Part shown: positions 12,421 through 25,188 of the stretch, in pieces
How positions within the stretch are numbered: position 1 is the stretch's first letter
Layout of the letters: each line of letters begins with the position of its first letter
Assembly (NCBI GenBank): GCA_013399115.1
Contig: VXAA01004387.1
Coordinates: forward strand, 62,001-126,000
DNA length: 64,000 bases
Direction of reading: 5' to 3'
Origin: Anseranas semipalmata
Taxonomy: Eukaryota; Chordata; Aves; Anseriformes; Anseranatidae
Notes under the pieces: model-generated
What the model was told of the DNA's origin: nothing
Databases searched by the model: none
The model's input: only the letters and a program-made list of their open reading frames with translations
Made by a program: the position numbers and the translations under genes

Positions 12421-14524
12421 ATAGCATTAGCTTTAAAAATTGAATTCTAAGATTAAATACACCTTCCCTTAGTATTCATGGCTCTTCTTACACATTAATG
12501 TCCACACTATTGCTGTCAATTTGTATTGACACAGCATTTGTCACAGTGCTTGAAAAAACTAACCACTAAGTCCTAGTGGGGCTCTTTATGTAATCTCAGT
12601 GACCTCAGTGATACGGTTCTTTATTTATAAGATAGGAAGCTGAGACAAAGAAAATAGGTCTGTAATCAAATAGCTTAAATGATACCTGTCTTGCTCCTTC
12701 TGTGCCTCAGCTGAAGCATCATTTATTCCACATTTTGCTTTCCTCTCTACATTTCTCTTCAGAAGCCTAGAGAGGTCTAGTGTCTTCCTGTATGAAGGAC
12801 AGGAAAGATCATGTTTCGTGTTAGATATTGATAGTGTAAAATCACACCTGACTTGGTCACTGTAGGTTACTGTTATAGTCTGCAGGCAGAAATATTTCAA
12901 GGGAACAACAGTTTTACATTATTCAAATACAAAGAGATTCTAGATCATTGAAACTGCCTTTGGTCAGGTTAATCCCATGGTATCCTGAAAAGTGATTTAC
13001 CTGCTGCAATGTTCAGCTCAGGCAGTGGGATCCGTAATGTTACGGTAAGTACTCAACAGTGCCTGCATTTAGAATGAGGCTCCAAGATGGGAATTAACAG
13101 TAGCTAGTTTGCTCAGTGCTGCGGTGCCTAACTGAGCCATTTAGAAACTCCAAATAGAGGAGTAAGTCTGAAACATTGTCACAGGATATGGCCTAGACAT
13201 GTCTGTGAAACTTTGATGCAGAGCCTGAAATTTCTTTCTTGGTATTCCTTCTCTCCTTCTGTGTGAGACTACAGAGGAAGCCTGCCTTTTGGCTCTCTTC
13301 CTCCAGAACTTCTTGTGTTCTGTACAGACTGAATCTGGGTCTCGGTTCAATTTCTGTTCACATTCCCCATCTGTCCATATCTCCTCTCTAATCTCCTTGC
13401 TAAACCTACTTCTGTTTCCCAGCCGGTCCCTCTCTGACACGTTCTCTCATCCAATCTAAGTGGTTCCTACTGAAGAGCAGCTTTTATTATATCACCTTAC
13501 TCACTTGGCAAGCTATTCCTTCGCTAATGCTGGATCTGGCTCAAGCATTGAGTGTGCTGGTGCTCTTACACTGCCTGGCAAGCCTTTTCCCTGGTGTAGG
13601 ATCATAAAATGGACTAGCCATTAACAAAAAGTAAAGGCAGGGTTTGAAAATAAATAATTACTATGGAGGAAGACCTGAAAGAGTATTAAATGCTGGGGAC
13701 TACCTCAATGTGTGTGAGATAAGAAATTTAATTTTCCTGATTTCTCTAAATCTGGACAACTGCTTGATTTAGACAGTCAGCAGTTACCACAGGTGAAAAG
13801 ATAATCAGGAAAGGTGATGGACAGGGTGAATCAGAATGAGAGTTACCTACCTAAAATTTAGGCCTAATATACAGCAGGTGAATTTGAGCCTCGATGTTTA
13901 TTTTCAAATCCTGTATAGCATTCATTAAACATAATGATGTAAGCCTCAGGAAATGATAAGGTAGCTTGTAAGTAGTATTTACTCCATAAGCTTATGGAGC
14001 ACCTTTTCTATATCCTCTTGCATAGTCATTTTTTGCTATATATATATAATGCAAGCGGGTAACAGTGAAATAAAATGGTACTTCTTGTCTGAGTCAAAGT
14101 TGGAACCAATGACTGTCTTTTTCAGAAATTTTACTCTCTGGGTTAATCACCTACATCATATTGATGCTCCTTTTATGATACCGAAGTTAGAATCCATTGC
14201 AGAAATATCATGGCCTTATAGAAAGAGTGGAGAGGAATCACTGAGTTTGTCCTTTGCTCATTTGATCAGTGATACACTAGTATAGAGAGTTTTATAGTAA
14301 TGTTTCCAGATATTTCTTTAGGCAGTAAAAGTCATTCTTTTGACAGCAGTAGTGTAGGCTGCTCTGAATCCTTATGTTCTTACAGCCTGTTTGAGCATTG
14401 CCTATCTGAGAGAACTGTAACCCAGGCAGAGTTATTTCTTTTTTTCCATTTCTTCATCATTTGGCCCAGGAGCTCACTGATGAAAACAATGTGACAATGT
14501 TACAAACGTAACATTTTTTTCTTC

Positions 14525-14546
14525 ATATATACATATATATATATAC
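14525..14546. repeat. AT-rich microsatellite
   Basis: A short TATA/CATA tract that opens a 90-bp TA-rich patch extending to about 14615. Simple sequence. Confidence 0.75.
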
Positions 14547-14879
14547 AAACTAGAGGTGTTACTTTATATTTACTTTAATACCTCTACTTTATATATGTAT
14601 ATACATAAAAATAAATGCAACGTGGCTTTTCTGGAGGGTATTTTGCAGACATAACTATCTTTACCTCAACAACATTCAGTTATAGAACATTCTTACCTAC
14701 ATTGAAGCTTTTATTTAATAAAAATAAATACTGCAGTCCCTACTGTTTCACACCTTCTACAGCATCTTGGCAATAAATCCATCAGGATGCTGGTGCCTGT
14801 ATTATATTTTGAAAACATTAACTAGCCAAGCTCCTTAACCATCATAGTGACTGAGAAAAAGACCACCAAATCAATAAAC

Positions 14880-15400
14880 TGGGAGGAATCTGTGGAGATC
14901 ATGTAGTCCCACCTCCACCTCAAAGCTGGGCTAATTTTGAAGTTAGGTGAGATAGCTAGAGAGCTTGTCCAGTTGAATTTTGAAAATCTCTGAGGATGCA
15001 GATTTCACAGCCTCTTTGGGCATCCTGTTCTGGGACTTCATTGATCTCATGGTGAAGAATTCTTAATTTCCTTTGTGCAACTTGTGTTTTTTGTCCTTCA
15101 CTATGCATCTCTTAGAAGGACGTGGGTCTGTGTTCAGTAATCCCATATTTGAGAGTTGAAGACAGAAGTTCCCCTAGCCTCTTGTCATATAACAGCCACT
15201 CTCCTCAAGCCCTGAACATCTTATTGGGCCTACTCCAGAGTCTCTACTCAAAGTTTTTAATGCTTTGGTGGTGTGGATGTACAATGGGATGAGCAGAGTA
15301 TGAGAACCTCTCCCACGTGAGTGCTGCTTTTCCAGTTAGCGTTGTTGCTCTCTTTGGTGCAAATGCAGTGACACTCAAACTGCTCTACTGCTTCACATCA
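14880..15400 (-). mobile_element. Old CR1 fragment, antisense to PCLO
   Basis: Read on the + strand, the block follows the reverse complement of the CR1 3' region: GATCATGTAGTCCCACCT, CTTGTCCAGTTGAATTTTGA, AGCCTCTTTGGGCATCCTGT, TCATGGTGAAGAATTC, and CTCTTGTCATATAACAGCCA appear in the right order. It is heavily diverged, with no open frame. It belongs to an older layer than the element at 10585. Edges are approximate. Confidence 0.7.
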
Positions 15401-15540
15401 GAAGTAAATTATGTTCCCTTAAGCACTTCTATGCTGCTTTATAAAGAAATACACAGTACAACTCAGGAAACGCTAGCCTTTGCCCTCCATTAAGCTGTCA
15501 AACCCAGTAGTTAGGCTAGAGTAATTTGGGAAACGGTTGC

Positions 15541-15557
15541 TTTTTTTTTTTTTTTTT
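15541..15557 (+). repeat. T17 homopolymer
   Basis: Seventeen T residues, followed within 50 bases by two further T runs. Simple sequence; no element attached. Confidence 0.85.
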
Positions 15558-15866
15558 CCCACGAAAACCTCGTCTTTTTTTTTCCTTGATTTTTTTTAAT
15601 AAACAGCAATTTTGAGAGACCATCCTTTCCTAATACAAGCTAGCATTTGTTTATTGACATGTAATGCATATCTGTATATAAAATTCTGGGAAACTAACAC
15701 CTAAATATCTGTCATCACTGGAGAGAGAAAGTCTATTATAAATGTATTCTGGAGATTTAACTGATGTATTAGAAAGTGCCTCTTTCATTCCCATGTTATA
15801 GGTAACTAGACTTGGAAATAAAGATACCCCAAATCCAGAGACAATATTCTGTAAAACATTTCTATG

Positions 15867-15910
15867 TTTTCTATTTCATTTCTATTTCATTCATTTCTAT
15901 TTCATTTCTT
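15867..15910. repeat. Short tandem repeat of a TTTCTATTTCA-like unit
   Basis: About four imperfect copies of an 10-14 base unit (TTCTATTTCA with an occasional extra TTCA). A small minisatellite-like block with no coding content. Confidence 0.75.
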
Positions 15911-16157
15911 CAAAAATATAACATAAGAAGTATTTTCATGTTTTATACAAAAATAATAAAAAGCTACCCAATTTGGTGGAATGTGGGGAACCGGGATGAA
16001 GACTGTTTATTTAAATGATTGAAATAATTAGTGCTACTGGAAATGTTCTAGTAGAAAGTACCCTTTAAATCTGAATTTGATATTGGAAAAGTTAAAGTTT
16101 GCACAGGAAAAAAGAAAGGAGGTTTACACGATTGGAAAAAAAAAATAAAGTCATAGT

Positions 16158-16209
16158 TTGCCAGCTGCCTGTGGAGAGAAAGTGAAAAAGAGCCCATGGC
16201 AGCTGGCAA
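16158..16209. repeat. 12-bp perfect inverted repeat with CAGCTG in both arms
   Basis: TTGCCAGCTGCC (16158-16169) is exactly complementary to GGCAGCTGGCAA (16198-16209), with a 28-nt spacer. Each arm contains the E-box core CAGCTG. It could fold in RNA or be a paired bHLH site, or it could be chance. Confidence 0.6.
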
Positions 16210-16403
16210 GCTGAAAAATTAGACAGTAATTCTCCTGAAACATTTTTTTTTCTTATCCAGATTTAAAAAAATAGCAGTGGGTTGTTTTTTCTCTACTTTT
16301 CATCATATTGGATTTTTTTTCTGAAAAAAAAAAAAAAAGTTTTTATTAATGGGGAAAATTTTCCAGTTGTCTGAATTGTTCTAGAAGTACTTTTCCCTCC
16401 TCA

Positions 16404-16529
16404 AAAGCCGTCTGAACGTGGTCCTGGGCAGTGTGCTCTAGGTGGCCCTGACTGAGCAGCAGGGTTGGACCAGGTGACCTGTGAAGGTCCCTTCCAACCT
16501 CAACCGTTCTGTAATTCTATGATTCTGTG
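16404..16529 (+). mobile_element. CR1 LINE 3' end, sense
   Basis: Short CR1 3' end: CCGTCTGAACGTGGTCCTGG, then GGTTGGACCAGGTGACCT, then GGTCCCTTCCAACCTCAACC and the octamers ATTCTATG and ATTCTGTG at 16514-16529. About 125 bases are left; it is strongly 5'-truncated and lies entirely in the 3' tail, past the coding region or at its very end. Confidence 0.93.
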
Positions 16530-18217
16530 ACAAGACAGTCAATAAAGTAAATGTTGGAAAGTGACAAGCAATGATAATCGGCTCCATTTGCTTCAAAGCC
16601 CAGAAGGGGGTTGACATGTGGAATAGCTTTGAATGTGTGTGTTGAACTGGAGATACTAATAGAATAGGGGAGACTGTAGAAGTCCGCTTTTGCATCAGAT
16701 TTTTTAATCTATTTTTACCAGTCACTAATAACTTATTTTGACATGTACCTTACTCATATTGATACATTATGCTACACAGACATGGGAATGAGCAATAAAT
16801 GAGAAAACAAAGTTGAACAAGAAAGGTCTCCTGCTCACAAAGCATAGAGAGTTGAAATAAAGTATGTTTTAACTTCACCATACTAAACAGCTGATAATTA
16901 TGTAATGGGGGAAAAACAGTCAAATGCCTTAAAATATCAGTATATTTCTGAACCTCTATCTGAAAGTCATTGCCATCAATTACGAGTTTTCTGCTGGAAG
17001 GTATAGTGCGAATAATTTACTATTAAACTCCAAAACATTTTTAAAGAAATATATTAGATTTTTTTTTTCCTGCAGTTCAGAATGTTCAAAGTTTGAACTT
17101 AGTTTGGAACTTTAGTGGAGAACTGATGAAGAGCAAATTGAAATTGATGCTTTGTAGTTTCTTCTGAGTTGGTTATACAGCATGAACAGACTGAAGAATA
17201 AGTTGAAGGTTTTTAGGGTTTGGTTCGGTTTGTTTTTGCATGCAGTTCAACAATTGGAACATAGTTTTGTGAGGACAGGATCTAATTCAACCTTTACTCC
17301 TTGACAGTGACTAATTCATATATTTTCAGAGAACAACAAGATAGTCAAGATAGTCAAATTCTGAGGTTATGTGTCATCATCCTCTCTAACAGAACTTGGC
17401 TTAACCCCACAAAACTAGCATAATCTTTCTTTTAAATGCTTACTTAATGTTAACTATTAAATGCAACGCATTTTCTGTATCTGTAAAAAAAGTTCTTTTT
17501 CTTTAATCTGAAGGCAGAATGTAAAATGTACTTATTTCTTATGTTTTAGAAAATATTCAGTACTTTAAGGAAAGTGTTGGGGCAGAGTACTGTTTTTTTC
17601 CTCAACCTATTCTTGCACTTTTTGTAGCAAGTCTGCTAGAAATGGACTGGTGTGCATAAGCTTTACCTGTCAACTTACAGACAGTAGAAAACTATATAAA
17701 AAATCCTCTTTTATTTTCTTAAAATGTAAATCACAGTTTAGTGCTATGTCAGTAATCTGAGTGTGATTTTATGGATGCTGCTTGTTGTAAATGTCAATTG
17801 GTTACTGTCCCAAATAACTGTGAATTTCTGTGTCATTTAAAAAGTGTGCTTAGCACAGAAACAGACTTATTTCATAGTAGATGTGATAGGAAATGGCATA
17901 TTGGTAATCATAAGTAAGTTATTTAAAAGCGGTATTGTTGACTTGTCATTTGGCCTTTACTGTTTGACTCTCATTCTATGACTTGTATCCTGAGACCAGC
18001 ACCTTGGCTTTTCATCTGTGGATTTTGTTTGGTTCCCTGCATCGTTCCAGTTGTAATACTAAAGGCAGTTTGGTGTACATAAAGTTATTTCTCTGAGGGA
18101 ATTATTAAATCTGTTATTGTGTACTAAGCCACGTGACTGAAAAATCAAATACTGTCAATACAAGAGCATACTGATAAAGTTCTCATAACATTCAGTATGC
18201 ATTCATAATACTGATTT

Positions 18218-18236
18218 TTATTATTATTATTATTAT
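18218..18236 (+). repeat. (TTA)n microsatellite
   Basis: Six TTA units in an otherwise plain AT-rich stretch. Confidence 0.8.
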
Positions 18237-18375
18237 TTTACTAACCTGAAGTCTGTATTTAATTGAGTGTTGGATGTCTGAATGTTGTGGAATGTGAAAA
18301 ACTGATCAGCTGGCCGTCAAGCTAGTATTTTGTTGTCTGTGTATCTACTGTAGCAGAAATACAGGATTCACACCC

Positions 18376-18533
18376 TGTTGTGGATGCCCCATCCCTGGAA
18401 GTGTTCAAGACCAGGGTGGACAAGGCCCTGGCCAGCCTGATCTAGTGGGTGGCATCCCTGCCCATGGCAGGGGGGTTGGAACCAGACGATCTTTAAGGTC
18501 CCTTCCAACCCCAAACCATTCTATGATTCTATG
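18376..18533 (+). mobile_element. CR1 LINE 3' end, sense
   Basis: The block begins GTTGTGGATGCCCCATCC, runs through the phrases GGAAGTGTTCAAGACCAGGG and GATCTTTAAGGTCCCTTCC, and ends in two ATTCTATG octamers (18518-18533). It is a CR1 tail of about 158 bases with a 5' truncation inside the last codons of ORF2. It differs in subfamily wording from the 16404 and 10585 copies. Confidence 0.94.
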
Positions 18534-21500
18534 ATGTTATAACTGGGCTGATGCCACTTCAGAGCATCATGATGAAGCACAGGGAGTCATCAGAAGGCAT
18601 GCCTTGTCTTTGTCACCAATAAATGCTCCAGCCCATTTTCATTTGTCTGAATGAATTATGTATGAAAAATCCACAAAGTGTTGCATCCGTTTTAGATTTA
18701 AGTGCCAGGTGCTTTTCAGCTTTCACTAATGAGGAAAGTTTTTAATGCAATTAAGTTCTGATGGTTAAAAAACAAAGTGGCATATGACAGAAATGTGGTA
18801 ACTATCTAATAGAGAAAAAAAGGACTTAATAAATATGGAGTATCCATAAGAAATATTAAGAATTCTAAGAAGGAAAAATACACTGTCAGGGAACTATGCT
18901 TTATTAGTTGGTCTTTAAACAGTAAAAATTTGCAAGTCAGTAGTTGCTTTCCTCAGTCTACTGCAAGATTTATTTTTTTTCTCCTATTTGCTAATTTTTT
19001 CTCCTGTTTTGGGTTAAAAGTAGTTTCTTCACAGGGAGGCTATTTCACAACCTAACAGATCTTACTAAAAGTTCATTTTTCTAATACCAAGCTTAATCTC
19101 TTTATTTTCCTTAATTATTCAAATTTCTTCTAGTTAAATATTGTCTTACTGAATAAATCCTTTTCCTGCTCTCTCCATAGTATTTTCCTTAGGGATAGGC
19201 CTAACCAATAGTCTGATAATGTTGCACTCCCTGAAAGCTGGGAAGTCTTGATCCAAGCCAAAACCTGCATCATTATTAACAGGCTATTTTCTTGTATATT
19301 CTCCTGCAGGAATACTTTGATATCTAAAAATCTTTCTCCTAAATGGGGATATTATTATGGTCTTGTTGCTCTTATCAAATTTCTTACCTTTTTTTAAGCA
19401 TTTTTCTGAACATTAGAACCGGTATATATGCTCATCTTTTTTTTAAAACCATTTACACACAACCTGGAGGTAGGATCTAACAGACCATTTTATAATGAAC
19501 ATTATTATTTCCCAGTTAGTACTACTGTTCACTAGCATTATTTATTATTGTTTCAATTTGCAACAATCTAATCAGGTAGAAAGTCTTAGTTATTGGATGA
19601 ACACTGTTAGAAAGACATATATTATTGTATTTATTATTGTAGCTCCCATTGCTGCCAAGATGGTACATTGTTTTCTGTCTCCAGGTTTAGTATTAAGGTC
19701 CCAGTTAGAACCTGACATCAGTTTCCATTTCCTCTCTTCACTTTTATTGCTCCTAGCTATTACAGAGAAACTACTTTTTATCCCACGTACTGACTGTACT
19801 CAAAGAGGTTTTCATTTTTATTCCCTTAATCCATGTAGTTTGAGGACCTCTTGGACTCCCATGCTGCAAAGGTACATTTCTTCATGAGCCTTTCTTTTCT
19901 CATTGCTAGACTTGAAGAAGGGGATGCCTCACCTTGTTCCTGATGAGTTGTTTCATCATTGTTCACTCTGTTCATTCCTCTTGTCTCCAAGAGAATTGAA
20001 AAGCCCACATAATCTGAATTAAAAATGAACTATCAAAGTAGGGAACAGGTTTTCACAGCTGGGCGCATGACAAGTATCAATGACAGGAAGAAGAGCAGTA
20101 AAACACCTAGAGGGAGCAAGCAATGTAAGAAGTAGTCAGAACTAATTTCTAAATACTTTATGTCATTAGGAAGTCACAGTCATTGCATTATCCATGTTCT
20201 TTTCTTTTAAGTCTCATAGAAACAGGGGCAATGAAAAGGGCCATCAGAGAGTTTTAAACTGTGTGACCAACACTGTGTTGAAAAGTGTTGCATATTTGAC
20301 CCTGCAAGCAGATGATGGGACCATGATTTTACATGCATAAACCCCACCAGAATAGTTTATTATTCAAATAGGTTTTCTTTTGCATCTTTCTTTCATGAGT
20401 TTTTCCTTTCTTTAAGTTGCATAACTGAATTTGCTGTTGTCACTGCTGATAAAATACCTTTCTTGTTTCTTAAATTTTTATTCATTATCATGTAGCAGCT
20501 AAAAACCACATACATAATATCACAAGTACAAGTTGAAAGGATCCAATAGCCATAAGTAAACTTTAAGTGATAGCAATTGGATGTGATAGGCAAACATTAA
20601 GGCTGAGCTAGAACTAGCTCTATCCTGAAGCTGTGTAATTGTTTCAGCAAAATTAGGATTAGCAGAACTTCCTAGCAGAAACATATTTACAACTCCAGCT
20701 TGCACAGCAGAAGTGCGGTGTGATGGCTTGTGATACAGGTTAAGAAAGTGTGTGATATTCTGCTTGTATAGACACACACTTTGTTTGCCTTCTCTTTCAA
20801 AATCTCTTTGAGCAGACTTCCTCATACTGTATGTTTTCAAAGTGTAAAGCACAGTGTCTTTCAAATAACTACATGGGTTCCAAATCACCTAGATCACTGG
20901 GGTAAGCAAGAGAATTTCCCCAAAGACAATTCATAAGTTTTGCATATAAACACAATGTTTTTACAAGACAGATTATATTCCTCATGTATATGACCCATGT
21001 ATATGAAGTGGTGTAGCATTTTTCCAACATTTTTTCCAAACTACTGCATAGAAAGACTGTGCTGTGGTTTGGCTCCATGAGCATAGGTGTTAAGGAAATT
21101 TCTCTTGGGTGGAACAGGCTTATCATATGCTCTGGCCCAGATCTATGAGCATGTAAGAAAGTAACAGTATTGCCTTTTCTCTCCTCTGCCAAATCTTCTT
21201 TTTAAGTCTTACAAAGAGCTCAAAGTTTGCTTTTTGTAGGAGACCCTTGCGCCAATGGATTCCTCATGACTTGGTCCTGAGTTTTAATTGTTCTACAGTT
21301 TAAAAAAACATTATTCTTCTTATGTTACTTTGTGCTACAATATATTGGATATATATTCCATTTTCTAAATCTTTGTTTTCTTACATCTTTGAAATTACTA
21401 CTGTATTACAGCATTGTAGTTGTGATATTTCATGAATATATAATTTGTAAAATGCTATAAGAGGGGATCAATACTGTAGTGGTAAAGCAATGTAGTTTAA

Positions 21501-21639
21501 AAATGTTGGCTATGGTCAGATACAAAGTCATTTAGTGTTTTCGGAGCAGATGAAGAAAAACATTTCATCATAACTTTAGTACTTAGTGTTTATCTGTAAG
21601 TTGATGTTCAAGCAACACGATAAGGAATTGCACAGTAAT
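18534..21639. other. Intronic stretch without recognised element
   Basis: AT-rich intron DNA. The longest frame is 130 codons at 19495-19887; it has no domain that I recognise and is treated as chance. No RNA gene seen. Confidence 0.55.
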
Positions 21640-22330
21640 ATACACAGAGCTCCTAGATAATGCATGGTAAGGTAAATGCCATTGATGATTCATCAGTCAA
21701 GATAATCATCATCACTATTCAGCCAGCCTGGCTCCTGTCTGCTGTATGTACAGTGAGATACTGTAACGATTACTGTGCATTCAGATTCCATAAGAGAGAT
21801 CTGAGAATGAAAGGACTTAATGTTTCCTGTTGAAATATTGAAACAGCTGGTTCTGTAAGTATTACAGATTCTGTAATGCTTTGTTTTTGTTTATGTACTT
21901 AGCAAAGATCTATGAACATAAATACTGTCATCTTAAAATACTGTAAAAACCATGTTAGGTTCCTGCCTCGATGATCTAGAAATGGAATAGCAGCGATCTT
22001 CATCATGGGAGATGACTTGAAGATCTCTTTCCTGATCTGTCCAGGGCTCTAAAATCAGTGCTTGATTGACACCGAACAATAACCTTTTGTCGGTGTTAGC
22101 TCAGAGGCAAATAAATGAATGGCTAGTAAGCCTGAGCCCCTTTAAGCATTAACTTTGATGCAGGGTCAGAATATTTCAGTTAAGTGTTGTCGCTTTGGTT
22201 GCCTTAAATAGATACCAAAAGTATTCATACTTTGCAAGATACAAAATGAAAATAACGTTATGAAGTTTGTCATGTCGATCTAGGTGCTCTTGAACGTTAA
22301 TAATCGTAAGGCTTCCACAAAAACAGATTT
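21640..22330. promoter_or_regulatory. Candidate intronic regulatory element
   Basis: This stretch has more CpG than its surroundings: nine between 21968 and 22310, in an intron that is otherwise nearly free of CpG. It also has few homopolymers. It contains TGATTGACA (22063-22071), the PBX/MEIS composite core, followed at once by AACAAT, a 4-base spacer and TTTTGT (22075-22090), two opposed SOX-like half sites. No transposon phrase is visible. The features fit an old constrained enhancer, but conservation could not be tested. Confidence 0.35.
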
Positions 22331-22447
22331 ATTCTGTAGTGAGAAAACCTGAAACAAACTCTACACCCATAGTTTTTATACAGGTGAACCAATTACCAGC
22401 ACTAGTTATTCTTCTGCCTCAAACACTGGGTAACACCCAGGTATTTA

Positions 22448-22474
22448 GTATTTCAGGTAGGCAACCTGAAATAC
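22448..22474. repeat. Perfect 11-bp hairpin, 5-nt loop
   Basis: GTATTTCAGGT (22448-22458) pairs exactly with ACCTGAAATAC (22464-22474) around AGGCA. The stem is too short for a microRNA precursor and no further pairing extends it. Confidence 0.6.
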
Positions 22475-24396
22475 AATACTACAATCTACAGTACCATTAA
22501 GCATTCTATTAAACATTAGGGCCTGTTACTGAATGGTGACTTTCAGAAATCAGCTGCTTAAAGTCTGTATTTCTTATCTTTCTATCTTTTGACTTGTTCT
22601 TTTTCAAAATCCAAGGCTTCTTTCTTGGGTGGTTTTTACCTTGTGGATAACAGGCTACATCCCCATCTGAATTTTATAAACCTAGCTACAGTTTGTCCTT
22701 AATAGTGACATGCAGTGGTAGTGTTGTGCAGTGAAGGTTTAGAAGAAAGTTTTTTATGCTCAGACATTTCTTTCAGTTTTACAACTAAATATTAACTGAT
22801 AAATGTTCTTGTCTTTTTTATCCTGGTATTGAAAGGCCTTCATTGTTCTTGGTTTGTGCATTACTATTTTCTTAAACCTCTGTTGTATTAGAGATGTGCA
22901 GATACATGAGCACACAAGTGTATTACAACTTTTTTTTTTTATTTTTGACATCCTCACCAGTGAAAAACCATTAGAGTTACCTCTGCCTTTTTCAGTTTTT
23001 AGTGAGCGCCTCTTTGACAAATCACATTTGCACCCAGCAGTTCTGCTGTTAGCCCACAAAGGCTACAGTTGCTCATATGTCAGAAGATGTATTGATACAC
23101 TGTGCCATGGGCTGCTGTAGGCCACAGTGAACATTAGACTATTTGAAAATTCAGAGCAATCATTTGAATTTCCATGAATATATCTGGACCCAAATGGTTT
23201 TAAATGACATGGCTGTAAAGCACGAAATTTTGTGAAGTTAATATGTCACTAGTATATTGAGTAGCAACTTCCAGTTTGGACAGTCTGGACTAATTTTTTA
23301 ACCTTTACTCTTCTGCTGGTCTAGAATGTGCATTTGAATGATTGTATAAATTCCAGTGTTTCATTTGTTTTCTTTTCTTTGTAAATACTGGACATACTCT
23401 GTAGAAGTAAGATCAGCTTCTGACTCAATGGTGTCACTAGAAATTTTCAGACAGTGAGAACAACACATGAAAACAACATAAAAGGGAACCAACCCAAATG
23501 TATGTTCATGAACAAACCTAGCTGATACCTCACCTGAATAAATTCAGAAACCAAAAGGCTGAAATATACAAAAAATGGCAGTTTTCTGTCTTCTTCCAGG
23601 CAGCACAACCTTATTTGACCAGAGTAACGATTATGAAAAACATCTTTTGCTATTAATTTCCTCTGTTTCTATAGTAAAACTTGCTGTGCACTACATGTTT
23701 AGGATAATTGGTATAGTCCACATGCATATAATCAAGTAGAGCTACTTTTCATTTAAATTTATTTTGACTTATGGCAGTGCTGGATAGTATGGCAGAATGG
23801 TTTGGAACAGGAGAAATAGAGGCTCTGAAAATGGGAATAAAAGAACCCTTTTCCTTTTGTATCTGCAACGAAAGTATATCCTAGATTCAAGGTCAACTAG
23901 AATAATTCTCATTTTTCCATGGAGTCTTGAAACATCAGTTGGTTTAAGTTCTGGTTCTCATTTTCTTTGATAGAAATGTAATTTTTGGAAACTGCAAATG
24001 GCACATCTTTCATGTTAGCTTCTGTTTTTCTGCTGCCTTTTCTATATTTTTAACTACATTACTGTTTAAAAGTAAACTTGCCAAATTCCTATCTTCCTGT
24101 CCCACTTGTCACAGTAAGCAGGAATGGGAAGAGGAAGGTCATGATTCTAAAATAGTATAATTGATACTAAAATTGTAGAAAGAAAATTCATTAAAGGTTA
24201 CTGCTTTCTTCTTCCCTATTCCTACACAGACTGATTAAATATCACATTGACTATGAGGCTGTCATCTGATTGAATTTATCCAGGAGTGAAACACTTGCTC
24301 TTCTGAAAATTAATCTAGATTTCAGTGTTAGTCATATAAACCATACTTAGCAATTCCTAAAACAATCAACTATAAAATTTATATCCACTTATACTT

Positions 24397-24429
24397 AAAA
24401 AAAAAAAAAAAAGAAGAAGAAGAAGAAGA
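24397..24429 (+). repeat. A-run with (GAA)n
   Basis: Sixteen A residues pass into five to six GAA/AAG units. Simple purine repeat. Confidence 0.85.
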
Positions 24430-24833
24430 TGGAGAGTATTCTTAAAATTAGGACTTTCTCCCAGTTTTCTTCACAGTTGTGCTGATCAAGAGTGAGCTGA
24501 GTGACTTGATGTCCAGTCTGGTTTTAAATATTATCAAATGATGAAACATTTGACACCTCTTTTCCACCTCCATGGGTTGAATTCAGTCTAGTATCAACAG
24601 ACTGCAGAATACATATAGAAGAAATGCAGAAAAAAAAAAAATTTTCAAAAAAAAAATGTTACATACCTTTTACAAATCTTTTTTGGTTTTAGTTTGGAAA
24701 AAATAAAGATATAAATTTAAACAGATAACATACTGTAAGCTGTTCTTGCATGAGAAGATGTTCTGTTTTGTATCAGTTTAGCAAGTTTCTGTATAAGTTT
24801 ATTCCAGTATTAGTGCCGCCTTTGAAAGGTGAC

Positions 24834-24866
24834 TTTTTGGAGGTTTTGGGTGGGGTGGGGGGAGGA
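24834..24866 (+). repeat. G-rich tract on the sense strand
   Basis: Runs GG, GG, GGG, GGGG, GGGGGG and GG occur with short spacers. Only three runs reach three G, so a canonical three-layer quadruplex needs a bulge; a two-layer form is possible in DNA or pre-mRNA. Confidence 0.45.
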
Positions 24867-25148
24867 GCTAATTTGGTTTTGTTTAACTTGTCTTGCTTGG
24901 AAATGGGTTAATATAAAACTGGAAATGCCATTCTCATGTGAAAATAAGAACAGGGATACGGGTTTTTGTGTGGTCTGGCTAGTACACTTTGTAGAAAAAA
25001 TGTAATGGAAAATCTGGACATACTGTGAGTGGTTTTCGCACTTCATAAGTTTAGCCATCTGTGACAGATGATCTATTCTGTGTGTTTGTTGTCAGGTTCA
25101 GTTACATTCCTTTAAAAAGGAAGAGGATTGGGTTGGCTGGAAGCTTCT

Positions 25149-25152
<4 letters not shown>

Positions 25153-25186
<34 letters not shown>
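25153..25186 (+). repeat. (AG)17 microsatellite
   Basis: Seventeen uninterrupted AG dinucleotides. The 78-codon and 63-codon frames running through it are artefacts of the repeat. Confidence 0.95.

Positions 25187-25188
<2 letters not shown>

Noticed and set aside
19495..19887. 130-codon + strand frame rich in hydrophobic residues
   Set aside because: AT-rich sequence gives many I, L and F codons; no conserved motif or splice context.
22448..22474. microRNA precursor
   Set aside because: The stem is only 11 bp, too short for Drosha/Dicer processing.
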